Origin: CAYNHF01 sp964397045
GTDB lineage: Bacteria; Actinomycetota; Acidimicrobiia; Spongiisociales; UBA5794
Assembly (NCBI GenBank): GCA_964397045.1
Contig: CAYNHF010000012.1
Span: 1-64,000 of the forward strand
Length of the DNA stretch: 64,000 nucleotides
Direction: 5' to 3'
Made by a program: the position numbers and the translations under genes. Every line of letters begins with the position of its first letter. Within the stretch, counting starts at the first letter, position 1. This document shows positions 44,100 to 52,673 of the stretch, piece after piece. The notes under the pieces are model-generated. The model saw only the letters and a list, made by a program, of their open reading frames with translations. It did not search any database and was not told the DNA's origin.

Positions 44100-44918
44100 T
44101 CAGTTCGACAGCGTCGGAGCAGCCGCCGCATACACCGCTGCTGCATACTCGGCGACACGAGCCGGTCCGTCCGGTGTGCCGGCAACCTGGTCGTAGTTCA
44201 GGATTGACCCCTCCCAACCTTCGGTGTGCCACTCGGCCCCGTGAGGTAGGTCGACGTCGAGGAGCCCGGCAGCATCGAATGGCCAGGCGTTGGAGTAGAA
44301 GTACGCCCGCCCTGCCGGATAGAAGCCGAAGTTGAGCTGGGACGGAAGACTCGTGGTCTCACCCGCTTCCTCGTGGTCGATCGTCCTGGTTCCGAACCAC
44401 TCGAAGGCCAGATCGAAGCCGTGGGGCCACAGCTGGATCGGTCCCACTTCCCCGGTGAGGCCGGCGCGATGGGTCTGCATGACCTGGTGAACGTCCACCA
44501 GCACGGCGAGGAATCGTGCTGCCGTGTCCGAGTCATAAGGGCGAGCCGAATCGTCTTCGAATTTCGACGTGTCGTAGTCGCCGGAAAGCCCGAGCGCGGT
44601 TACGGTTGCAATGAGTTGGCTGCCCATTTGCCTCGCGCTGGTGCCGTCCGTCATGGCGAATCGGGCGACTTCGCCGCGATTGGTTTCCACCACGATGTCG
44701 TGGCTGCGCAGATCCATCCGCACCTGGAACACCCCGCCCCCGGGCAGGGACATGGTGTCGGTCACGAATCCGGAGGCGGTGAGGTTGAGGCTGACGTGCC
44801 ACCACCTCGGGTGCGGGATGGCATGCACTCTTGCGATGGCTCCAATCGCAAGGGCGTAAGCGTGCAGCGTGGCGCGGGTGGCTTCGACATTCTCCGGAAT
44901 GGGTGGCAACGGTGTCAT
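44100..44918 (-). CDS. DUF5996 family protein
   Basis: 272 residues with the DUF5996 pattern: TRATLHAYALAIGAIARVH, HPRWWHVSLNLTASGFVT, then VDVHQVMQTH, VGPIQLWPHGFDLAFEWFG and YFYSNAWPFDA. DUF5996 proteins are widespread and uncharacterised. AAAGGACC precedes ATG 44918. A long inverted repeat between this gene and the divergent DoxX gene may regulate both. Confidence 0.87.
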   Translation of the reverse strand: MTPLPPIPENVEATRATLHAYALAIGAIARVHAIPHPRWWHVSLNLTASGFVTDTMSLPGGGVFQVRMDLRSHDIVVETNRGEVARFAMTDGTSARQMGSQLIATVTALGLSGDYDTSKFEDDSARPYDSDTAARFLAVLVDVHQVMQTHRAGLTGEVGPIQLWPHGFDLAFEWFGTRTIDHEEAGETTSLPSQLNFGFYPAGRAYFYSNAWPFDAAGLLDVDLPHGAEWHTEGWEGSILNYDQVAGTPDGPARVAEYAAAVYAAAAPTLSN

Positions 44919-44967
44919 GAGCGGTCCTTTCGTCTTCCGTAAGGAGCCAACCGGGAGGCAGGCGGCG

Positions 44968-45033
44968 ATCATTCCACGGGCGAGCATAAAAACTGTCGGG
45001 TAGGCGACACAAGGCAGGTCGAGGTGGAATGAT
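44968..45033. promoter_or_regulatory. Spaced 10-bp inverted repeat between divergent genes
   Basis: ATCATTCCAC (44968-44977) and GTGGAATGAT (45024-45033) are perfect complements 46 nt apart. A TATGCT box on the minus strand (44988-44983) would place the DUF5996 transcript start near 44976, inside the left arm, as expected for an operator bound by a dimer or by looping. Confidence 0.45.
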
Positions 45034-45099
45034 GAGGCTAGGCAGCGTCGTTAGGGCAAAGACAGGACTACGACACTTGGCACCTCGGGAGGCTCAATC

Positions 45100-45633
45100 A
45101 TGCCGGACACCATCGATGCGGCGCTTCTGATCATCCGTGTGCTTCTCGGTGTGGTGTTTCTCGCCCACGGCGTCAAACACGCAATGGGACGCATCAAGAC
45201 GACGAACTGGTTCGCGTCTCTTGGCTTCAGACAGGCAGGCCTGCAATGGTTCGCGTCGACTGCCACCGAAATCGGCGTCGGAATCCTTCTGGTTGTGGGC
45301 CTGCTCACATCGTTCGCCGCGGCAGGCGTGATCGGGATCATGTTCGTGGCTTTCTGGACGGTGCACCGCTCTGCAGGCTTCTTCATCACCAGCTTCATGA
45401 AGGACGGAATCGAGGTCGAGGGGTACGAATACGTGATGGCTCTGGCTGTGGTCGCCCTGGCGATCGCGGTGGGCGGCCCCGGCGACTGGTCGATCGATGC
45501 CCAGATCTTGATCGACGGAACGTCGCTCGCCGCGCTCTTCGACGGCGGGTCCGGAGCAGTCATCGCCGCCGCTGGTCTGTTGGCAGGGGCGGGTCTCCTT
45601 GGCGTCTTCTGGCGCCCTGCCGAAGCGGCCTGA
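45100..45633 (+). CDS. DoxX family membrane protein
   Basis: 177 residues with four membrane helices. The N-terminal helix LLIIRVLLGVVFLAHGVKHA and GRIKTTNWFASLGF followed by TATEIGVGILLVVGLLT are DoxX marks. DoxX proteins are linked to redox and thiosulfate or membrane-quinone functions, often in oxidative stress complexes. GGGAGG lies 7 nt before ATG 45100. Confidence 0.88.
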   Translation: MPDTIDAALLIIRVLLGVVFLAHGVKHAMGRIKTTNWFASLGFRQAGLQWFASTATEIGVGILLVVGLLTSFAAAGVIGIMFVAFWTVHRSAGFFITSFMKDGIEVEGYEYVMALAVVALAIAVGGPGDWSIDAQILIDGTSLAALFDGGSGAVIAAAGLLAGAGLLGVFWRPAEAA

Positions 45634-45666
45634 CGGGAAGGTTGCCGAAGCACTCGAGCCGCCGCA

Positions 45667-45672
45667 TATGAT
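45667..45672 (+). promoter_or_regulatory. -10 box TATGAT, leaderless SpoU gene
   Basis: TATGAT, the closest match to the consensus in the window, is followed by 6 nt and ATG 45679. Confidence 0.6.
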
Positions 45673-45678
45673 GGTTCG

Positions 45679-46311
45679 ATGGGCAGCGACGAACCATCAA
45701 CCCGACCAGACAGCGTCGGGGTGGGGCCGCATCCGGAACCCTGGCCGGATGACGAGAGGCTGGATCCGGAGTTGCTGGCGGAGGGTGACAGCCGCAACGT
45801 GATCGATCGCTACCGCTACTGGAGCCGGGAAGCGATCGTGGCCGACCTCGACCGGCGTCGCCACGAATTCCACGTCGCGGTCGAGAACTGGCAGCACGAC
45901 TTCAATATCGGGACTGTGGTGCGCAACGCCAACGCGTTCCTGGCAGCAGAGGTCCACATCGTTGGGAAGCGGCGATGGAACCGGCGCGGGGCGATGGTCA
46001 CCGACCGGTACCAGCATGTCCGCCACCACCCCACCATCGACGATCTCGTTGTGTGGGCAGATGGGCACGAATTGACGATCGTGGGGATTGACATCCTGCC
46101 GGGTGCGGTGCCCATCGAGACCGCCTCGATTCCACGCGCGAGCCTGTTGCTCTTCGGCCAGGAGGGCCCGGGACTGTCCCCTCAGGCCCGAACCGCCTGT
46201 GCCGAGATCTGCTCCATCACCCAGTACGGCTCAACTCGCAGTATCAACGCCGGGGTGGCGTCCGGAATCGCGATGCATGAGTGGATTCGGCGGCACGGCA
46301 CTGCGGACTGA
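45679..46311 (+). CDS. TrmH/SpoU-family RNA methyltransferase
   Basis: 210 residues. The knotted SpoU domain is in the C-terminal two thirds: NIGTVVRNANAFLAAEVHIVG (motif 1), LLLFGQEGPGLS (motif 2) and TQYGSTRSINAGVASGIAMHEW (motif 3). It would methylate a ribose 2'-OH in tRNA or rRNA using S-adenosylmethionine. The acidic N-terminal ~60 residues are an extension. The mRNA appears leaderless. Confidence 0.92.
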   Translation: MGSDEPSTRPDSVGVGPHPEPWPDDERLDPELLAEGDSRNVIDRYRYWSREAIVADLDRRRHEFHVAVENWQHDFNIGTVVRNANAFLAAEVHIVGKRRWNRRGAMVTDRYQHVRHHPTIDDLVVWADGHELTIVGIDILPGAVPIETASIPRASLLLFGQEGPGLSPQARTACAEICSITQYGSTRSINAGVASGIAMHEWIRRHGTAD

Positions 46312-46398
46312 TCCTGGAGAGGAGCCGCAGTGCAAGCGACATCTCGAATGAGGCCGGGAGCGGCGTCCAGGTCTGGGACACCGCCTCGCAGGAGTCAT

Positions 46399-47481
46399 TC
46401 ACAACTCGTTGCGGACGACCCTGCCCAGTCGGATCACGAGTCGCACCCGCCCCAGCGCTGCGATGTCGACGGTCGGATCACCTTCAACGCAGACAATATC
46501 TGCCGGGTCACCGACGGAGAACGTGTGAGGTTTGCCGATCGCCTCGTGAATGTGAGTCGTCGTGGCTGCCAGGGCGGTCGGTGCATCGAGACCGAAGTCG
46601 ACGAGCCGGATCGCCTCGCGGGCGATGGCTCCGTGAGAGCTGCTGAGGTCGCTGCCTGCGAGCAACCGCACGCCGAGCCGGTGTGCCTCGGGCAACAATT
46701 CGCGAACGTTCTCCAGTCCGGATCTGATGAGTCTGCCCCCGCTGGACTCTGCCCCAAGGAGGTCGGTGATCTCTTCCATCGCCACCACCGTGGGCACCCA
46801 GTACCCGCCTCGCTCGCCGAGCGTTCGGAGGTCCTCGGAGGTCAGGAACAGGCCGTGCTCGATCGAATCGACTCCAGCACGCACGGCCATCGACGGGGTT
46901 TCGGGTGCCATCGCATGGACCGCAACCCTCCTGCCGGAGGTGTGGGCGGCCTGGACTGCTGCCGCGAAGTCGCTCTCCGCATAACTCGGCACCGGACCGC
47001 GACCGGGAAGGGGCCAGTCTCCGATCACCTTGAACCAGGTGGCGCCTGGTACCGGGAGCGCGAGATCGGCGAGTTGGGCTCCGGCAGCTTCCACACCGAC
47101 GCCCGGGTAGTAGCCGCCGGGGGCGCGATGAAGTGGCCCCGCCATCTCGAGCTGTGGCCGGTGTTCGGGCGATTCCGCCAACACCGCCGTGACTGAACCG
47201 TCCTTGTCTCCCTTGTCGAGCGCTGAGACGACACCTGTCTGCAGCTGTGCCGCCGCGTTCTCGCGTACGGCGGCGATATCGACGGCGTCCGGCGCGGCGA
47301 CGAAGTCATCGACTGATCGCGCCGCCAGGTGGAGATGGCCGTCGCCGAGTCCGGTTAGCGCATAGAGATGGCGCAGGTCCAGCGTCTCTTCACTCGGCCC
47401 GGCCGCCACCAGGCGCCCACCCGCGAGGTAGATGGTCTGTTCGCGACCGGTTGTCGTGCGGATGTGGAGGCGAAGTGACAC
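46399..47481 (-). CDS. Amidohydrolase family protein
   Basis: 360 residues with an amidohydrolase layout: GLGDGHLHLAA (HxH), a later VAVHAMAPETPSM with the metal-site His, SIEHGLFLT (His), and LLAGSDLSSSHG (Asp). A terminal beta sandwich follows (FSVGDPADIVCVEGDP). The residue pattern fits imidazolonepropionase/prolidase-like hydrolases; the substrate is unknown. The GTG start lies 5 nt after the Maf stop, so it is probably in the maf operon. Confidence 0.87.
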   Translation of the reverse strand: MSLRLHIRTTTGREQTIYLAGGRLVAAGPSEETLDLRHLYALTGLGDGHLHLAARSVDDFVAAPDAVDIAAVRENAAAQLQTGVVSALDKGDKDGSVTAVLAESPEHRPQLEMAGPLHRAPGGYYPGVGVEAAGAQLADLALPVPGATWFKVIGDWPLPGRGPVPSYAESDFAAAVQAAHTSGRRVAVHAMAPETPSMAVRAGVDSIEHGLFLTSEDLRTLGERGGYWVPTVVAMEEITDLLGAESSGGRLIRSGLENVRELLPEAHRLGVRLLAGSDLSSSHGAIAREAIRLVDFGLDAPTALAATTTHIHEAIGKPHTFSVGDPADIVCVEGDPTVDIAALGRVRLVIRLGRVVRNEL

Positions 47482-47486
47482 GGTTC

Positions 47487-48089
47487 TCAGCCGGTCGGCT
47501 CGATGGCAGCAGGCACGAGACGAGCGATGCAGGGCAGGACTTCGTCGACCGGTAGACCCATCACGTTGGTGTAGGACCCTGCGATTGAGTCGACGAAACG
47601 TCCGCCTTCACCCTGGATGGCGTACGCCCCTGCCTTACCGAAGGGCTCGCCGGTGGCAACGTAAGCCACAGCGGCTGCATCATCGATGGCTCGCATGAAG
47701 ACCCGGGTGGTCACCGCCTCTGCGGCCAACACTTCGCCCTGGCTACTCAGGCAGAACGCGGTGATCACTTCGTGGGCGCGGCCGGAAAGCGCCAGCAACA
47801 TCGCGCGCGCGTGCGCTGCGTCGCCAGGTTTGCCCAGGGCGAGTCCGTCGAGGGCCACCGTGGTATCGCACCCCAGCGTTACCACGCGCGGCCCCGCCTG
47901 CGCGGCAATGGACTTTGCCAGGGCGAGCCGACTCACCATCGCAACGGGGGTCTCACCCGGAATCGGGGTCTCGTCGACGTCGGCAACGACGATGTCGAAC
48001 TTCACGGCGGCTCTGGTTAGGAGGTGGTGTCTTCTGGCAGAACCACTCGCCAGCACCAGGCGGTCGAATCCGTGACCAGGATCACTCAT
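47487..48089 (-). CDS. maf: Maf-like nucleotide pyrophosphatase
   Basis: About 200 residues of the Maf/HAM1-related family, which hydrolyses non-canonical or canonical NTPs to protect nucleotide pools. Family marks: LVLASGSARRHHLL at the start, VDETPIPGE, LGCDTTVALDG and GKAGAYAIQGEGGRFVDSI. ATG 48089 is preferred because the conserved core starts a few residues after it, though no ribosome-binding site is clear; GTG 48146 is an alternative. It is followed by an amidohydrolase gene. Confidence 0.9.
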   Translation of the reverse strand: MSDPGHGFDRLVLASGSARRHHLLTRAAVKFDIVVADVDETPIPGETPVAMVSRLALAKSIAAQAGPRVVTLGCDTTVALDGLALGKPGDAAHARAMLLALSGRAHEVITAFCLSSQGEVLAAEAVTTRVFMRAIDDAAAVAYVATGEPFGKAGAYAIQGEGGRFVDSIAGSYTNVMGLPVDEVLPCIARLVPAAIEPTG

Positions 48090-48132
48090 CAGCGAAAGAG
48101 GAAGGTGAGGCGTGACAGAGAGGTGTTCGGTG

Positions 48133-49044
48133 TCATTCGAACGCACTCAGTCCGGTGAGCGCCTGGCCGAGGATGAGCGTGTGGATCTCGTTGGTTCCTT
48201 CATACGTGTAGACCGACTCGAGATTGGTCATGTGTCGCATGACGGGATACGCCAGCGTGATGCCGGCCGCGCCGAGCATTCCTCTTGCTGTTCGCGCCAC
48301 GTCACGAGCCATTCATACGTTGTCGAACTTGCTCAGGCTGATGTGCTCTGCGCGCACGACGTTTGCTTCCTTCATCCGGCCGATGTGCAGTGCCAGCAAC
48401 ATCGCCCGGTTGACCTTCAACATCATGTCGACGAGCTTGCGTCGGGTCAGCTGGTAGCCGGCGATCGGCTTGTTGAACTGCTCGCGCTCGCGGGAGTAGT
48501 CGAGTGCCGATTCGTAACACGCTCTCGCCGCCCCGACGGCACCGAAGAGCACCCCGAATCGGGCTTCACTGAGACAAGAGAGAGGACCGCGCATCCCCGC
48601 TACTCCGGGGAGGACCGCGTCAGCGGGTAGCCGGACATCGTCCAGGACGAGTTCCGAGGTGACAGAGGCGCGCAACGAGAGCTTGCCTGGTATGTCGTTG
48701 GTAGAGAAGCCGGGAGTTGTCGTGGGGACGACGAAACCTCGAATCCCGTCATCGGTCTGAGCCCAGACCACGGCAACATTGGCGCTGGATCGCTGCCCGA
48801 GTCCGCCTCGGTGAGACCGAAAACAGCCGATGGCTTCGGCGTTGGCCAGCCGCGGGAGCCATTCGAGGCGCTGCTCCTCCGACCCGTATGCCCGGATCGG
48901 AAACATGGCGAGCGAACCCTGCACGGAAACGAAGCTACGGGCTCCGGTGTCCCGCAGCAGGAGTTCTTCGTCCGAATGCAGGGCATCGATTTCGAGAACG
49001 TCTCGTGGGTTGATGCGACCGGCACTCACCGGCTCCTGAGCCAT
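48133..49044 (-). pseudogene. Glutaryl-CoA dehydrogenase-like gene, degenerate
   Basis: The translated pieces match an acyl-CoA dehydrogenase of the GcdH group (SFVSVQGSLAMFPIRAYGSE, SLRASVTSELVLDDV, MRGPLSCLSEARFGV). About 70 codons are missing between LLLRDTGAR and SFVSVQ. An extra T in the TTTT run of GCF shifts the frame before GLTEADSGSDP, and a further ~35-40 codons are lost before VAVVWAQTDD. An in-frame TGA follows KFDNV, before MARDVARTARGML. It cannot make an active enzyme, so lysine/tryptophan degradation by this route is lost here unless a second copy exists. Confidence 0.85.
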
Positions 49045-49140
49045 CGCGGCCTCCGGGTGCGACCTGGTGTTCGGGTGGTGGTGCCCGGATGTTAGGGCGC
49101 CGCCGGGACGGGTCGCAGGCCGGCGAGGCGCGGTCCTCGG

Positions 49141-49146
49141 TAAGGT
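49141..49146 (+). promoter_or_regulatory. -10 box TAAGGT, leaderless PLP-enzyme gene
   Basis: TAAGGT is followed by 6 nt and GTG 49153. Confidence 0.55.
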
Positions 49147-49152
49147 GGCGGC

Positions 49153-50154
49153 GTGCTCACCATTCCTCACCGATTGCCCCTGGCGAGGCTGCCAACTCCC
49201 CTCGAACCCTTTGATCGCCTCAGCGAAGCATGGGGTGGGCCCCGGATCTGGGCGAAGCGGGACGACCTCACCGGCTTCGGGCTGTCCGGGAACAAGATCC
49301 GCAAGCTCGAACTGCATTTCGCCGCGGCACGTGCTGCCGGTGCACGGACCGTGATTACCTGCGGCGCCCTCCAGTCGAATCACTGCCGGGCGACTGCACT
49401 CGCTGGGGCCCGGGTGGGTCTTGAAGTCGTGTTGCTGCTCCGTACGCCAGATGGAGAGCCTCCCCGGCGCCTCGAGGCCAACCATCTCCTGCAGCGGCTG
49501 GCAGGAGCCGGCGTGCGTTTTATTGCTCCCGACCAGTGGCGCCACCGCCGCGAACTCATGGTCGAGGCAGCAGACACCATGGAGGCTGCAACCGGAAATC
49601 GCCCCTGGCTCATACCGGAGGGGGCCTCCGATGCCCTCGGTATGTGGGCGTTCGTGGTCGCGTTGCAGGAGCTCGACGACCAGATGGTCCTGTTGGAAGG
49701 TCGATGTGCGGGTATCTGGCACGCGGCATCTTCTGGCGGCACCACTGCGGGGCTCGGCTGGGGAGCCGACCGACTCGGGTTGACGACGCCGGTCGTGGCC
49801 TCCTCCGTGGGCGAGAGTGCGGCGGACCTGTCGAACCTCGTCTCCGGGATCTGGGAGGAGGCACTGGCTACAGCCGGAGGCATGATGCCGACGCCTCGGC
49901 TCGAGATCGTCGACCGGTACGTCGGCGAGGGCTACGGCTTGGTCACCGCGGCGGAGTTAGCAGTTCAGGCCGAAGCTACCGCGCTCACCGGCTTGCTGTT
50001 CGATCCGACCTACACGGGCAAGGCGATCTACGGGTTGCGGCAGGAGATCGCGAACGGGCGCTTCGAGGCAGGGGACAATGTGGTGTTCTGGCACACGGGC
50101 GGCGGGTTTGCGCTGTTTGCATCCGCCTTCGAATTCGAGCCTGCCGCTAGCTGA
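49153..50154 (+). CDS. D-cysteine desulfhydrase / ACC deaminase-like PLP enzyme (paralogue)
   Basis: 333 residues, fold-type II. PLP lysine Lys48 is in LSGNKIRKLE; CGALQSNHCRATALAGARVG and AASSGGTTAG follow the family pattern. It shares family and layout with the gene at 35682 but has the standard Asn before the lysine, so the two probably differ in substrate. The start is GTG after TAAGGT. It is convergent with rnhB. Confidence 0.88.
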   Translation: MLTIPHRLPLARLPTPLEPFDRLSEAWGGPRIWAKRDDLTGFGLSGNKIRKLELHFAAARAAGARTVITCGALQSNHCRATALAGARVGLEVVLLLRTPDGEPPRRLEANHLLQRLAGAGVRFIAPDQWRHRRELMVEAADTMEAATGNRPWLIPEGASDALGMWAFVVALQELDDQMVLLEGRCAGIWHAASSGGTTAGLGWGADRLGLTTPVVASSVGESAADLSNLVSGIWEEALATAGGMMPTPRLEIVDRYVGEGYGLVTAAELAVQAEATALTGLLFDPTYTGKAIYGLRQEIANGRFEAGDNVVFWHTGGGFALFASAFEFEPAAS

Positions 50155-50158
50155 ATCT

Positions 50159-50181
50159 CCGGCAGCTTCTGGCGCTGCCGG
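50159..50181. terminator. Bidirectional terminator-like hairpin
   Basis: CCGGCAGC (50159-50166) and GCTGCCGG (50174-50181) form a perfect 8-bp stem with a 7-nt loop, filling the 28-nt gap between two convergent genes. Confidence 0.65.
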
Positions 50182-50182
50182 C

Positions 50183-50884
50183 TCAATCGAACAGGGTCCC
50201 CTGCGGGTGGGGGCGCTGCAGACGGCGAATTCCGTTCCAGGGCAGGTGGTCCATGAACACCCAGCTCCTGCGGTGGATGGCACTCGGGCCCCAGTAGGCG
50301 AGGCTGGCCTTGTGACGGGGACCGGGGTAGCCCTTGTTGTGGTCGAAGAGGTAGTGGGGGTAGTGGGTCGCTTCAGCGCGCATCATGCGGTCCCTAGTGA
50401 CTTTCGCCAGTATGGATGCGGTCGAGATGGAGAGCGATGTGGCATCTCCGCGCACGATGCGCTCGACATTGCCGGTGCCGACGAAGTCCCAATTGCCGTC
50501 GAGCAACACTTTGTCCGGCCGCACCTCGAGTTGACCGAGCGCCCTGGCTGCCGCGAGTCGCTGAGCGGCGGACATCCCCAGCCCGTCACATTCCTCAGCT
50601 GAGGCGTGGCCGACTGCCCAGGTGCTACACCATCCGGTCAGTCGATCAAAAAGTGCCTCGCGCTCCGGTTCGGTCAGCATCTTGGAATCGCGGACCTTGT
50701 ACACGCGACGGTCTCTCGGCACCACCGCGGCCCCGACAGAAATGGGTCCGGCCCAGGCGCCCCTTCCGACCTCATCCATGCCGACGACGAAGTCGTGCCC
50801 GATCTCCCACAGCTTACGCTCTACGGCAAGGGTCGGAGCCTTGCGCTTGATGGCCTTGCGGAGGCGGGGGGCGGTCGCGGTCAT
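50183..50884 (-). CDS. rnhB: Ribonuclease HII
   Basis: 233 residues. RNase HII cleaves RNA in RNA-DNA hybrids and single ribonucleotides in DNA. The catalytic acids are Asp37 and Glu38 in GMDEVGRGAWAG, Asp129 in KVLLDGN and Asp165 in AKVTRDRMM. A long basic N-terminus (~1-25) precedes the core. ATG 50884 follows a TAAGGT box by 6 nt, apparently leaderless. Confidence 0.95.
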   Translation of the reverse strand: MTATAPRLRKAIKRKAPTLAVERKLWEIGHDFVVGMDEVGRGAWAGPISVGAAVVPRDRRVYKVRDSKMLTEPEREALFDRLTGWCSTWAVGHASAEECDGLGMSAAQRLAAARALGQLEVRPDKVLLDGNWDFVGTGNVERIVRGDATSLSISTASILAKVTRDRMMRAEATHYPHYLFDHNKGYPGPRHKASLAYWGPSAIHRRSWVFMDHLPWNGIRRLQRPHPQGTLFD

Positions 50885-50890
50885 CGGTCG

Positions 50891-50896
50891 ACCTTA
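50891..50896 (-). promoter_or_regulatory. -10 box TAAGGT, leaderless rnhB
   Basis: On the minus strand TAAGGT is followed by 6 nt and ATG 50884. Confidence 0.55.
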
Positions 50897-50920
50897 CCCC
50901 GAAGTGGGGTACGGCCGTGG

Positions 50921-51469
50921 TCAGTTCAGGCGTGGATCCGTTGGGTAGCTGGCATACATGCGGAGCAGACCAGGGTCGCGAGCGAGCACCCGACGCCACA
51001 GGTCGGCAGGATCGCTGGTGAACACCGTGTCTGCGTCGGCGGTGAGGATGACCCAGGAGCCCGTCGCAAGCTCGAAATCGAGTTGGGTTGCTTCCCACCC
51101 GGCATATCCCGAGAACACGCGGGCTCGTCCGACACCGCCGTACGCAGCCGGCGGTTCGGTGAGGTCGATGAGGCCGATGCCGGGCAGTGCCTCCATCCAT
51201 GAGTCCGGCGGGGTACCCGGATCCTGAGCGAGGCCGACAGCGACCTCATTGGCAACCGGGCCTCCGACGAAGACCAGAGCGGGCGGTGCCGCCACATCTG
51301 CCCAGTCCGCGACGTGATCAGAGACCGGGGCTGCCGTGGGGCGATTCAGAACCAGACCGAGCGCCCCCTCTTCGCTGTGCTCCACCATGAAGAGCACACT
51401 CCGATGGAAGTTCGGATCGAGCAGCGTAGGCGTTGCGATCAGCAGCCGCCCTGCGGTTGAGGCGTTCAT
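50921..51469 (-). CDS. YqgE/AlgH family protein (UPF0301)
   Basis: 182 residues with the AlgH pattern: GRLLIATPTLLDPNFHRSVL, EEGALGLVLNRPT, FVGGPVAN and VFSGYAGWEATQLDFEL. These proteins are widespread; a link to alginate regulation in Pseudomonas is not expected here. GTGAGGAC precedes the ATG. It is followed by rnhB with a separate promoter. Confidence 0.92.
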   Translation of the reverse strand: MNASTAGRLLIATPTLLDPNFHRSVLFMVEHSEEGALGLVLNRPTAAPVSDHVADWADVAAPPALVFVGGPVANEVAVGLAQDPGTPPDSWMEALPGIGLIDLTEPPAAYGGVGRARVFSGYAGWEATQLDFELATGSWVILTADADTVFTSDPADLWRRVLARDPGLLRMYASYPTDPRLN

Positions 51470-51617
51470 GTCCTCACCAGTCTCGCGCGCTCACAGATCG
51501 AATGTGAGTCCGGTGGGGCGGTCGAGGGGTGAGCAGCACGGGTCACGCACCGGCGGCCATGGCCTCGCAGCATTGTTGTCCGTGCTTCGTGTCGCGCCGG
51601 GTAGTGTTTGTCGCCTC

Positions 51618-52673
51618 ATGAGCACTGATTTGCACGGACTCCCGAAAGCGGTTCTCCACGAGCACCTCGACGGTGGTTTACGAGTGCAAACGGTGCTGGA
51701 GCTAGCAGATGCCGATGGCTACAGGTCGCTGCCGGCAGAGGATCCGGAGGCACTTGCCGCCTGGTTCCACCAAGGCGACTCTGGGAGCCTGGAGGGATAC
51801 CTCGACGCGTTCGAGCACACCGTGGGTGTCATGCAGACCCAGGAGGCTTTGGAACGCGCGGCGTACGAGAACGTCGTCGACCTCGCAGCAGACCACACCG
51901 TCTACGCCGAGATACGGTTCGGTCCGAGCCTGCACACCCGCCGCGGCCTGCGGCGAGAAGACGTGATCGAGGCAACACTCTCCGGCCTCGCGCGCGGTCG
52001 TGCGGACACCGGGATGTCGGTGTGGCTCATCGCAGACGCGCTCCGGCACGAAGAGGACTCTGTCGAGGTGGCGCGGGCGGCCGGTAGATTCGCTGACCAG
52101 GGAATGGTGGCTTTCGACCTTTCGGGGCCGGAGGCCGGTTATCCGGCTGATCTTCATGTCGAGGCGTGTCGGGTGGCGAGGGAGGCCGGCCTGGCCCTGA
52201 CGATCCACGCGGGTGAAGGAGATGGAGTTCACAGCATCTGGCTCGCGCTCGATCGCTGTTACGCGCAGCGGCTCGGTCACGGAGTCCGGATCATCGAGGA
52301 CACGCGCAGCGAAGCGGGGCGGATCGTTGAACTAGGGCCGGTGGCACGGCAGGTGAGAGATTGGCGCATCCCGCTCGAGGTGTGCCCGACTTCCAACGTT
52401 CACACCGGCCTGGCCCAGGATCTTGCCGCGCACCCGGTCCGCCGACTGTACGACGCGGGGTTCCGGGTCACGATCAACACCGACAATCGGCTCATGAGCG
52501 ACATCACCATGTCGAGCGAGTATCAGAAGGTCCATGAGGTGCACGGGTTTTCGATGCGCGAACTTGGAGGCATCGTGGCAGACACCATTGCCGTCGGTTT
52601 TGGTGATTGGTCTGAACGCAAGCGGCTGATCGATGAGGTGGTCAACCCTGCGTACGCCGCCGCCTCAGACTGA
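51618..52673 (+). CDS. add: Adenosine deaminase
   Basis: 351 residues. It would deaminate adenosine/deoxyadenosine to inosine in purine salvage. The zinc site shows HEHLDGGL (His14, His16), HAGEGDG (metal His and catalytic Glu region) and the final NTDN Asp. ATG 51618 is chosen because the HxH motif follows closely; the longer frame from 51336 overlaps the divergent algH gene. A TAGTGT box ends 10 nt upstream. Its stop overlaps the next, convergent gene by 9 nt. Confidence 0.92.
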   Translation: MSTDLHGLPKAVLHEHLDGGLRVQTVLELADADGYRSLPAEDPEALAAWFHQGDSGSLEGYLDAFEHTVGVMQTQEALERAAYENVVDLAADHTVYAEIRFGPSLHTRRGLRREDVIEATLSGLARGRADTGMSVWLIADALRHEEDSVEVARAAGRFADQGMVAFDLSGPEAGYPADLHVEACRVAREAGLALTIHAGEGDGVHSIWLALDRCYAQRLGHGVRIIEDTRSEAGRIVELGPVARQVRDWRIPLEVCPTSNVHTGLAQDLAAHPVRRLYDAGFRVTINTDNRLMSDITMSSEYQKVHEVHGFSMRELGGIVADTIAVGFGDWSERKRLIDEVVNPAYAAASD

